Assembly (NCBI GenBank): GCA_016937825.1
Contig: JAFGVT010000163.1
Coordinates: 1 to 12,311 of the forward strand
Length of the DNA: 12,311 nt
From: Fidelibacterota bacterium
GTDB lineage: Bacteria > Fidelibacterota > Fidelibacteria > Fidelibacterales > Fidelibacteraceae
Direction of reading: 5' to 3'
How positions within the stretch are numbered: position 1 is the first letter of the stretch; each line of letters starts with the position of its first letter. A program made the translations under genes and the position numbers. The notes beneath the pieces were generated by a model. It did not search any database, had not been told where the DNA came from, and saw nothing but the letters and a program-made list of their open reading frames with translations. Below, one piece after another: positions 1 through 6,586 of the stretch.

Positions 1-890
1 GAGCCGCCGAGCGCCGACATCTTCAAGTTCACCAGGGTCGGCAGGTCGATGTCGATCGGGAGCTCCAGTCCGTTCGGACCGAGCATGGCGATCAGGCTGT
101 CTTCCGCGGCGTCGCTGAGCACTTCGCCGGTGCTGAAATAGTCTTCCAGCAAAACGAAGGGACGCGTAGAGGTCCTCACATCAAGGCCGAGCGTATTGAT
201 CGGGATGATCGAGAATGAATTGAAGAATTCGCTCCGGGCGCCCAGATTCGCCGGATTCAAGAGGGCGGATTCGACGGAACGGAACTTCCGGCCGTGAATG
301 ATATCCGCCTGGTCGAGAGTGATCAGCCGCATGCGGCGTTTGGGCAATTTCTGCATATGCTTGACATATTTGATCTGAGACTTTGATTTTGCCTGAGGTT
401 CCTCGATATAGGGAACGATCTCGCGATGTTCCTTTTCTTTCTTGATCTTTTCTTTCTTGACCTTCTCTTCTTTTACCTTGTTTCCGCCGGGAGAACCGAT
501 CGTGATCGGCTGCGTCGGAGCCGACCCGGGTGTCGCGACGGGAAGAGGGGTGTCGGAAGGCAGGGGCGCATCCAGAGGAACGGGCGCCGGCGAGCTTTCC
601 TGCGGTAGGACGTCTTCTTTTTTCACTTCCTCCGAAACGGGGGCGATCAAAGGCGCAGGCGCCGGAACATCGGGATTAAGGCTCTCCGTTTTCTGAACCG
701 GTTCGGGTTCGGGAACCGGGAGCGGCTCCGGTACCGGCAATCCTGCCGGAACGGTTTTCGGAGCGGAGGATGTATCGGGATTCAGCGTCTTGAGCAGGTC
801 CTGAAAGAAGGTTTCGGGCTGTTCACTCTCCTGGGCAAGTGCCAGGAAGGGGATTAACAGGATGAACAAACAGATGATCGCGCGTCTCAT
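1..890 (-). CDS. Exported DUF5723-like protein, probable outer-membrane protein (3' end outside window)
   Basis: Open from the ATG at 890 to the window edge without a stop (296 complete codons), so only the N-terminal part is visible. Residues 1-19 are a classic signal peptide (Arg-Arg, hydrophobic core, cleavage at ALA|Q). Residues about 40-135 form a Pro/Ala/Glu-rich linker in which an LNPD segment occurs twice, followed by a strongly basic Lys/Glu block at about 137-155. A folded domain begins near residue 190; its LLNPANLG motif (about 209-216) and the following strand/loop pattern resemble the start of DUF5723 beta-barrel-like proteins of FCB-group bacteria; this family call is from memory and tentative. 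The start codon overlaps the stop of the upstream lipoprotein gene by one base (TAATG), so translation is probably coupled and the two products may act together in the envelope. Function unknown. Confidence 0.7.
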   Translation of the reverse strand, partial: MRRAIICLFILLIPFLALAQESEQPETFFQDLLKTLNPDTSSAPKTVPAGLPVPEPLPVPEPEPVQKTESLNPDVPAPAPLIAPVSEEVKKEDVLPQESSPAPVPLDAPLPSDTPLPVATPGSAPTQPITIGSPGGNKVKEEKVKKEKIKKEKEHREIVPYIEEPQAKSKSQIKYVKHMQKLPKRRMRLITLDQADIIHGRKFRSVESALLNPANLGARSEFFNSFSIIPINTLGLDVRTSTRPFVLLEDYFSTGEVLSDAAEDSLIAMLGPNGLELPIDIDLPTLVNLKMSALGG

Positions 891-3016
891 TATGCACCTC
901 CTGTCGTGTCAGTACCGGTCGTATCGGAGCCGAAGCCTGAAAAATCAAGCGTCCCTTCTGCCCGGATATTCAACCTGATCGATACGGAATCGGTGGTAAG
1001 GAATGTGGTTGGCTGCCCGTCCTCCCGTCCGGTGAGCGATATGTCCATGGCTATCCATCCGGAGTCGACCGATTGCGCAAGGAAATCGTAGTCCTCTTTC
1101 GTTAATACAAGGACCTGGGTGGTCGTGTCCATGGCGGGTATGCTGAGGTCAGCCAGGACGCGGACGCAGTCGGCATATGCCGGTTCCTTGAAATACAGCG
1201 TATCGCGTGCCATACGGATCAGGAAATCCACGCCGAACTGGAAGGAATTGTCGACGATCGCTTCCAGCGAACCCGAAAAGTCGTCGAGGAAAGCGGGGAG
1301 GGGATCAAGTCTGAGCCCCATGTATCCCGGACTGAAGGTAACGGGTTCCGAGATCTCGAACTGGAACGGCACGCCGATCGATCCTTCCACTGAAATATCC
1401 TGGATGAGCGGAATGTTTCCTGACCCGTTCAGGCTGATCTTTCCGTTGAAAATCAGGGAATCGGGTTTGAAATTGATAAGGTCCGCGGCATCCGCAAAAA
1501 CCAGGTGATTGTCGGCGCCCGGACCGGTGATCTGCTGTGAAATGTTGAGCGACATCGAATCCGCACCGCTGTTCTTGACCCCGATCAGATTCATGTCGAC
1601 CGTCAGGGGGATCGTGATGTCGGTGAAGATGTCGATCGCCAGATCGATGGTGGAGAGCTCAATGCCTCCGAATCCTTCAGGCAGGAAGTCGCCCATGCCT
1701 ATCTCCATGCTGACATTGTCAAAGACGTATTCCGCCTGGTTGAAGGTAGCGTTCACCGATTTCACGATAATGGGATCTCCCGGATTCTTGCCGTAGAACT
1801 GGAAGCTGACCGAAAATTCATCGTCGGCGGACAATTGTCCGTATTGCGCCGGGATGTTGATGAAGGTCTCGTATTCGAAGTCATCGGTCAGCACAACGGA
1901 GGTGCTGTTAAGGCTGAAGGGGAAGTTGCTGGTCGAGTTCATCGGTATTGTCATGGAATCGGTCGTGAAGAATTGAAGACCGGGATCGGCGGAGGTATCG
2001 AGCGACAGCACGTTCAGAAGTATCTTGCCGGTGACATTGCTGGTATTGGAGATCGAGATCACAATATGGCTGGTGTCGAGGAAGACTTCGCTCACGGAGA
2101 TCGTGGCGTCGTTCAACTCGTCGCCGAAGCTGATGGTGTTTGATTCTTCCAGCAGCTGGGCGTCCAGATCGCCTTCAACGAATTCGCCGACAAGATTATC
2201 GATCGACCCGCTGAGGGAGAAGGATGAAGAGCGCATGGCAGGGGAGGTCGTCAGAGTATCGGCTTCTTCACCGCAGATCACCCCGCTGACGATGATCATG
2301 ACATGTTTCGGAAATTCAACGCCCGCCATGGACATGTTTTCCGTTGCTTCGGTGCCGGCGGGGATGGGCGCGCTCCACAGGAGCTGCACCGGTGCGCCGC
2401 CGCCGTTCGTGATCGGCAGGCCGGTCGTGGAATCGTGCAGGGCGATCGTAATGGGATTCCCCAGGGCGCACAGCAGGTCGTTCGTGATGGTTATCGAAAA
2501 TGTACCCGATGAGAAACGCTGGCGGTCCATCGGGAAACTGGTATAGGAGGTATCTGTCGGGAATGCGATCGAATCAATGGGGACATCCACGCCGTCCGGA
2601 ACGGCGGAGAGGTCGAAGATCTCCTGCATCTCAATGGGGTCGGACAAGCTGAAATTCCGGACGGAAAATTCCGTGAATTCCATCGCCTGGGTGATCGAGC
2701 TTGAAACGGGATCGACTTCCATGCCCATGTCCAGGTCAAAACCTGTGGTGAAGGTGTCGCGGATCACAAACCAGTCGGCATTCCCGGAAGGATCGTCGGG
2801 ATAGCTTTCCCGGTATTCGTCCAGGGACATTTCGTCACCCAGGAAAGTGAGCAGGGTGTCGAAATTGACCGACATGCTTGTCAGATAGAATTCATATGGG
2901 CCGATTTCGATCTTTGGCGGAACTATGGGACCGATCTGAGGAAGTCTGAACTCAAAGCAGCCCGAGAGCCCGATGAGGACAAGCAGAAGTATAAATATAC
3001 TTTTCCTTTTCATCAT
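890..3016 (-). CDS. Large beta-rich lipoprotein of unknown function
   Basis: 708 residues. Residues 1-20 are a lipoprotein signal: MMKRK, a long Ile/Leu core, then the lipobox LSGC with the lipidated Cys at 20, so the mature protein is membrane-anchored on the outer side of the inner membrane. The following residues are Phe/Glu, not Asp at +2, which does not argue for inner-membrane retention. The rest is acidic, rich in Ser/Thr/Asp, nearly free of Cys, and alternates hydrophobic and polar residues throughout, as expected for repeated beta-sandwich modules; no catalytic motif was recognised. The C-terminus is a short Asp/Thr/Gly tail (SDTTGTDTTGGA). AAGGA lies 8 nt before the first ATG, which supports that start over the second in-frame ATG. 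It is translationally coupled to the exported DUF5723-like gene. I do not recognise the family; a surface or periplasmic structural/adhesive role is only a guess. Confidence 0.8.
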   Translation of the reverse strand: MMKRKSIFILLLVLIGLSGCFEFRLPQIGPIVPPKIEIGPYEFYLTSMSVNFDTLLTFLGDEMSLDEYRESYPDDPSGNADWFVIRDTFTTGFDLDMGMEVDPVSSSITQAMEFTEFSVRNFSLSDPIEMQEIFDLSAVPDGVDVPIDSIAFPTDTSYTSFPMDRQRFSSGTFSITITNDLLCALGNPITIALHDSTTGLPITNGGGAPVQLLWSAPIPAGTEATENMSMAGVEFPKHVMIIVSGVICGEEADTLTTSPAMRSSSFSLSGSIDNLVGEFVEGDLDAQLLEESNTISFGDELNDATISVSEVFLDTSHIVISISNTSNVTGKILLNVLSLDTSADPGLQFFTTDSMTIPMNSTSNFPFSLNSTSVVLTDDFEYETFINIPAQYGQLSADDEFSVSFQFYGKNPGDPIIVKSVNATFNQAEYVFDNVSMEIGMGDFLPEGFGGIELSTIDLAIDIFTDITIPLTVDMNLIGVKNSGADSMSLNISQQITGPGADNHLVFADAADLINFKPDSLIFNGKISLNGSGNIPLIQDISVEGSIGVPFQFEISEPVTFSPGYMGLRLDPLPAFLDDFSGSLEAIVDNSFQFGVDFLIRMARDTLYFKEPAYADCVRVLADLSIPAMDTTTQVLVLTKEDYDFLAQSVDSGWIAMDISLTGREDGQPTTFLTTDSVSIRLNIRAEGTLDFSGFGSDTTGTDTTGGA

Positions 3017-3096
3017 AATTTTGGTCCTTTTTTTAATATGTGTTCATGATTCATGTTACTTTAAAATATTTTATAAATTCATTAATTCCAAGTGTA
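3017..3096 (-). promoter_or_regulatory. AT-rich intergenic region, likely promoter/leader of the lipoprotein-DUF5723 unit
   Basis: Eighty bases of strongly AT-rich DNA separate the patatin stop from the lipoprotein start. Read on the minus strand it contains TTGGAA followed 17 nt later by TATTTT, a weak -35/-10 candidate. Two perfect palindromes lie here: TAAAATATTTTA at 3062-3073 and CATGATTCATG at 3045-3055. The first coincides with the possible -10 region; the second lies in the presumed leader and could be an operator. The Shine-Dalgarno AAGGA is at the downstream end. The promoter assignment is weak; the AT-richness and palindromes are directly visible. Confidence 0.3.
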
Positions 3097-3948
3097 TTAT
3101 AGTAATTTATTAATGCCGGGAATATGCAATTCCGCCGCTTCGCGCCCCGCCCGGATCAGGCGCGGAGAGCGGTGAAAGTCATACCACATCAAGCCCTGAG
3201 TATCCGGACGGATCACAATATCGGCATATTCAAGCGAAAGATCGATCGAACGGTTCACGGCCATTTTATCCGCGATATATTTCACGTCGATCGCATTGTC
3301 CACCCGGGGGTGGGTTTCCCGAAGCGAAACGTCCACCGCGATGACCGTGTCCGCGCCCATTTCCCGCAGACTGCGGGTGGGCACCACATCGTGCCCGATG
3401 CCGTCCACATACAGATCCCCGTCGATCTCGACCGGTTCCATCCACATCGGCAGGCTCATGCTTGCCTGGACGGACTTCAGAAGATCCCCTTCGGTAAAGC
3501 TTGCGCCGGTGCCTTTGCTGATATTGGCCGCCACGAGGGCGCAGGGTATCTGAAGGGTGTCAAAACTCATTCCGTCCAGCAAGGTTTCAAGAAAACGGGC
3601 GCTGTCGGCACGTTTCAGGAAGCCCATGCTGTGGTGAAGGTAGTAATTGGCAAAACTCCCCTTGATGTGCTTGAACACGGACTCTTTTCGCGCATTCCGC
3701 GCGATCCTGTCCAGCTTGAGCGCTTTGTATTCGGGGGATTCCTGCGATTCAAAGAATTTCCGGCTGATCGTCCTGACATCCGGATCGTGAGCGTACATGG
3801 CGGCGATCAGGGCTCCGATCGAGGTCCCGGAGATCATGTCCACGGGGATGGCATACTTTTCAAGAATGTAAAGAACACCCAGGTGCGCGATACCGCGTGC
3901 CCCGCCGCCCCCCAGCGCAAGTCCGATCTTTTTCTTTGATGCCGGCAT
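3097..3948 (-). CDS. Patatin-like phospholipase (RssA-type)
   Basis: 283 residues, a normal length for small bacterial patatins. It shows the oxyanion-hole motif GGGGARG (13-19), the nucleophile elbow GTSIG (41-45, Ser43) and the catalytic Asp in YVDG (Asp182), giving the Ser-Asp dyad of the family, followed by the usual VVP..LREMGAD..IAVDVS strand. The residue after Asp-Gly is Ile where Gly or Ala is typical. No signal peptide is present, so it is predicted to be cytoplasmic or on the inner face of the membrane, acting as a lipid acyl hydrolase; the natural substrate cannot be told from sequence. The ATG overlaps the TAA of the cyclophilin gene by one base and AGGA lies just upstream, so it is the second gene of that unit. 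Confidence 0.93.
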   Translation of the reverse strand: MPASKKKIGLALGGGGARGIAHLGVLYILEKYAIPVDMISGTSIGALIAAMYAHDPDVRTISRKFFESQESPEYKALKLDRIARNARKESVFKHIKGSFANYYLHHSMGFLKRADSARFLETLLDGMSFDTLQIPCALVAANISKGTGASFTEGDLLKSVQASMSLPMWMEPVEIDGDLYVDGIGHDVVPTRSLREMGADTVIAVDVSLRETHPRVDNAIDVKYIADKMAVNRSIDLSLEYADIVIRPDTQGLMWYDFHRSPRLIRAGREAAELHIPGINKLL

Positions 3949-4910
3949 TATTCCTGAACAATAGTGACTCGCATCAGGACAGGTTCAAGGGGATTGTCCC
4001 GGCGGTCACGGGGTGTGTTCGCGATCTGATTGATGATGGAAAGGCCTTCAACGATCTCGCCGAACACGGTGTACTGACGATCCAGGTGGGTCGGAGAACC
4101 GTCGCAGATAAAGAATTGCGAGCCGGCGCTGTTCGGATCGGGGGTCCTGGCCATGGAAACGATCCCTGTCTTATGCGAGATGTCGTTAAATTCGGCGTTA
4201 ATCGTGTATCCCGGGCCGCCCATGCCGTCGGTGGAACGGTCTCCGTCGCGGCTGTTGATGTCCCCGCCCTGGATCATGAATCCCGGGATCACGCGGTGGA
4301 AGCTAACGCCGTCGTAATAGCCGCTTTTGGCAAGCCGTTTGAAATTGGCGCAGTGGTTCGGCGCCTTTTCCGGGAAAAACCGCATTTTCATCGTGCCGTA
4401 GCGGGTCTCGATCAGGGCGTATTCATTGGTTTTGACCGGCTCCGCGGGCGTGGATGCCACCTTCTCAAGCAGGCTGTCGATCGCTGCGGGACTCAGGGGC
4501 TTTGTCAGGACCTTTACGTTTTTTTCTCCTTCGAGGATCACGGGATCCTTGCGGTATTTTCCTTCCGGATAGGTCCGGATGTAGTCGGCGGCGGCAAAAA
4601 CACTTTGCCGGGCGCGTTCAAAGGCGAATTTCTCGAGTTTTTCTTTGGTCTGTTCCACGTAGTTTCCCTCCGGATAGTTGGCAAGGTAGCGTATGCAGGA
4701 CGCTTCATCGTTCGTTCGTTTAAAATAGAGCTTTTCCAGCTTCGCGGACGCCCGGTCCCGGTAGGGTTCCTGAGCCGTCTCGTTGATATAGCGGGTGATC
4801 AGGCGCGGGTTGCCCGTTTTCATCACCCGGCGGTATTCCTGCCAGTCCTTAAAGCTGCAGGACGTCAGCAGGAACAGGACGGCGATGATCAGAATGTGCT
4901 TGCGTTTCAC
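3948..4910 (-). CDS. Cyclophilin-type peptidyl-prolyl isomerase lipoprotein
   Basis: 320 residues. The first 18 are a lipoprotein signal (MKRK, hydrophobic core, lipobox LTSC, Cys18). Residues about 38-122 are helical repeats with a period near 35, marked by YP-E-G-(N/K)-Y at 79-84 and 114-119, resembling TPR-like repeats of envelope assembly proteins. From about residue 162 to the end is a cyclophilin domain: FHRVIPGFMIQGGD at 204-217 with catalytic Arg206, then SAGSQFFI and the YTVFGEIVEG strand. It should catalyse proline isomerisation on proteins in the periplasm, with the repeats possibly recruiting clients. Start is GTG, chosen because GAGGAG lies 8 nt upstream and the lipoprotein signal begins there. 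It is first in a unit with the patatin gene. Confidence 0.93.
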   Translation of the reverse strand: MKRKHILIIAVLFLLTSCSFKDWQEYRRVMKTGNPRLITRYINETAQEPYRDRASAKLEKLYFKRTNDEASCIRYLANYPEGNYVEQTKEKLEKFAFERARQSVFAAADYIRTYPEGKYRKDPVILEGEKNVKVLTKPLSPAAIDSLLEKVASTPAEPVKTNEYALIETRYGTMKMRFFPEKAPNHCANFKRLAKSGYYDGVSFHRVIPGFMIQGGDINSRDGDRSTDGMGGPGYTINAEFNDISHKTGIVSMARTPDPNSAGSQFFICDGSPTHLDRQYTVFGEIVEGLSIINQIANTPRDRRDNPLEPVLMRVTIVQE

Positions 4911-4956
4911 GATCGGTTCTCCTCGTTATCTGTCGGAATCTAAAAAAAATATCGGG

Positions 4957-4962
4957 ATTATA
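4957..4962 (-). promoter_or_regulatory. Consensus -10 box upstream of the cyclophilin gene
   Basis: The minus strand carries an exact TATAAT in the 101-bp gap between the WalJ-type gene and the cyclophilin gene. It would place the transcript start about 40 nt before the GTG start. No good -35 box lies 16-18 nt upstream, so activator dependence or a different sigma preference is possible. Confidence 0.4.
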
Positions 4963-5011
4963 CAACCTTTGTGTGAAGCGGCGGAGGATTTGTCCGGGGA
5001 TCACGATCTCG

Positions 5012-5794
5012 TCAAAGTTCAATGCCGCAGACGGGGACGTACTGCTTCGCGAAGGAGAAGGGGAGATCGATCCTGTCTTCGGAAAAAGCGCGCAGGAAGC
5101 TTGAGGCGCTGAGCTCCTCGGTGTTGTTCTGTTCGCTGAGATGGGCGAGCAGAAGGTGACGAAGCTTTCCCCTGAGAATGACATCCCGCGCAAAGGACGC
5201 CGCCTGCTCGTTGGACAAGTGTCCGCGGTTCGAACGGATGCGCTGCTTGACATGTTCGGGATAGCGCGGGTTGGTTTTCAGGAGCATCAGGTCGTGGTTC
5301 GACTCCAGGACCATCGCATCAAAGCGCATCGCCCGGGTATGGATCAGGGTCGTCACTTTTCCCAGATCGGTCACGATCCCCAGGGTGCTCTTTCCGTCCT
5401 CGATCGCAAAGCAGACCGGATCGACCGTGTCATGGCTGACGCTTAAGGGGTGTATCATAAAGTCCTGATAATCAAACGATAACCCCGTATCAAATAAGCG
5501 GATGTCCGGCAGGTCGTCCAGCTCGTAACGCTCAGTTGCGGCAGCGAGGCAGCCCCGGTTCATGAAGACCGGGATACGGTATTGCCGTGAAAAAACCCGG
5601 GCGCCCCGGATATGGTCGATATGCTCGTGGGTGATGAAGAGGGCATCGATCGTAAGGGGGTCGATGCCGGACAGGTCCAGCCGGCGGGTCAGCTCCTTTG
5701 CCGTGAGGCCGGCATCAATGAGAATGGACGACGCGCCGGTGCTGACGTAATAACTGTTGCCTTTGCTGCCGCTGGCAAGGGGGACGACGCGCAT
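5012..5794 (-). CDS. walJ: WalJ/YycJ-family metallo-beta-lactamase-fold hydrolase
   Basis: 260 residues, typical for this family. The N-terminal ASGSKGNS (7-14) and LIDAGL strand precede the metal-binding motif THEHIDH (55-61); further ligands are at SHD (120-122) and TDLG (142-145), and the family signatures ESNHD (164-168), GHLSN and LAHLSEQNN are all present. The family includes Firmicute WalJ/YycJ, a cytoplasmic exonuclease-like protein linked to DNA metabolism, and is widespread outside Firmicutes, where its role is less clear. No signal peptide, so cytoplasmic. The ATG overlaps the TAA of the upstream C26 lipoprotein gene by one base (TAATG) and has no convincing Shine-Dalgarno of its own, suggesting coupled translation. 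No walK/walR-type genes are nearby, so the Firmicute context is absent. Confidence 0.92.
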   Translation of the reverse strand: MRVVPLASGSKGNSYYVSTGASSILIDAGLTAKELTRRLDLSGIDPLTIDALFITHEHIDHIRGARVFSRQYRIPVFMNRGCLAAATERYELDDLPDIRLFDTGLSFDYQDFMIHPLSVSHDTVDPVCFAIEDGKSTLGIVTDLGKVTTLIHTRAMRFDAMVLESNHDLMLLKTNPRYPEHVKQRIRSNRGHLSNEQAASFARDVILRGKLRHLLLAHLSEQNNTEELSASSFLRAFSEDRIDLPFSFAKQYVPVCGIEL

Positions 5795-6513
5795 TATCTT
5801 TTGGTTTCCCGCAGGAAGAGCTTAAAGAATTTATCGCGCTCCGCGCGGGGGAATTTCTCGGGATGGAACTGGGTCCCCATGATCCATTGATCGCCCCGGT
5901 GCTCGATCGCCTCCACGATGCTGTCCGCCGACCAGGCCGTGACCTGAAAATCGGGATGGAGAAAGGGGGCTTCAACGCACTGGTGATGCCAGGAATTCAC
6001 GGTCATTTCCGTTCCGTAGAGCAGGGCCATGCGGGAACCGGGAACGAGGGTGATGCCGTGTTCGACACCGCGATGACCCGGGATATCGCGGATCAGCTTT
6101 CCTCCCGTCGCAATGTTCATCAGCTGTTCGCCCGCGCAGATGCCCAGGACGGGTTTCCCGCTTTCCAGGGCCAGGTGCATGAACAGACTGTCGAAACGTG
6201 CGCGGTGGGGATCCATCAGGGTCATGCTGGGATGCATCTCTTTTCCGTACCATTCGGGAATGTAGTCCCGGCCGCCGATAAAGACGATCCCGTCCAGCTC
6301 CTTCAATTCACGCCGCAGCAGCGATTCGTCCTCGCTGCAGGGAATGATCCTTACGCGGCCGCCGTTGTCCCGGATCGCATCCACGTAGCTTCTGTCAACG
6401 CTGTATTTGCCTTCCCAATAGGCCATCGTGATCCCGATCAGCGGTTCCGGTGAGATGGAGCAGGAACTCAGGAAAAACAGCGGGAGGAGGAGAAGCAGAG
6501 CAAGACGTTTCAT
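5794..6513 (-). CDS. Lipoprotein of the gamma-glutamyl-gamma-aminobutyrate hydrolase (peptidase C26) family
   Basis: 239 residues from the ATG at 6513. This start is chosen over an in-frame ATG 51 nt upstream because GAGG lies 6-7 nt before it and because it begins an ideal lipoprotein signal (MKRL, Leu-rich core, lipobox LSSC, Cys18). The longer version would also run into the promoter region. The mature part is a class-I glutamine-amidotransferase-like domain: Cys nucleophile in GICAGEQ (Cys126), NSWHHQ (173-178) and GTQFHPE with His217 and Glu219, matching PuuD-like C26 hydrolases that cleave gamma-glutamyl bonds. PuuD itself is cytoplasmic; the lipobox predicts an exported, membrane-anchored enzyme here, perhaps acting on extracytoplasmic gamma-glutamyl peptides. 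It is the first gene of a unit with the WalJ-type gene. Confidence 0.9.
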   Translation of the reverse strand: MKRLALLLLLPLFFLSSCSISPEPLIGITMAYWEGKYSVDRSYVDAIRDNGGRVRIIPCSEDESLLRRELKELDGIVFIGGRDYIPEWYGKEMHPSMTLMDPHRARFDSLFMHLALESGKPVLGICAGEQLMNIATGGKLIRDIPGHRGVEHGITLVPGSRMALLYGTEMTVNSWHHQCVEAPFLHPDFQVTAWSADSIVEAIEHRGDQWIMGTQFHPEKFPRAERDKFFKLFLRETKR

Positions 6514-6530
6514 AATGACCTCTGATTTAT

Positions 6531-6558
6531 TTGGCAAAATTATAAAAAGTAATACAAT
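6531..6558 (+). promoter_or_regulatory. Promoter for the amidohydrolase-CPBP unit
   Basis: TTGGCA at 6531-6536 and TACAAT at 6553-6558 with a 16-nt spacer form a good sigma70-type promoter on the plus strand. It predicts a transcript start near 6565 and a leader of about 22 nt, T-rich and without a clear Shine-Dalgarno, before the ATG at 6587. Confidence 0.55.
6539..6544 (-). promoter_or_regulatory. Consensus -10 box for the C26 lipoprotein-WalJ unit
   Basis: An exact TATAAT on the minus strand, placing the transcript start near 6532 and a leader of about 18 nt including the GAGG ribosome binding site. It lies inside the spacer of the opposing plus-strand promoter. No clear -35 box is visible. 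Confidence 0.45.
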
Positions 6559-6586
6559 AATCACATGATTTTTTTTATTTTCGGGT

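Noticed and set aside
3124..3939. 271-residue plus-strand frame antisense to the patatin gene
   Set aside because: Mirror frame of a GC-rich gene with complete catalytic motifs; its own product shows no recognisable domain.
3897..4943. 348-residue plus-strand frame antisense to the cyclophilin gene
   Set aside because: The minus strand encodes a full lipoprotein cyclophilin with start signals; the plus frame has no motifs.
4911..5011. Terminator between the WalJ-type and cyclophilin genes
   Set aside because: Only small imperfect GATC-type symmetry is present, with no GC stem followed by a T run downstream of the WalJ stop.
6514..6564. Upstream in-frame ATG for the C26 lipoprotein
   Set aside because: It would add 17 residues ahead of a perfect lipoprotein signal and would start upstream of the likely -10 box; the downstream ATG has a proper GAGG.
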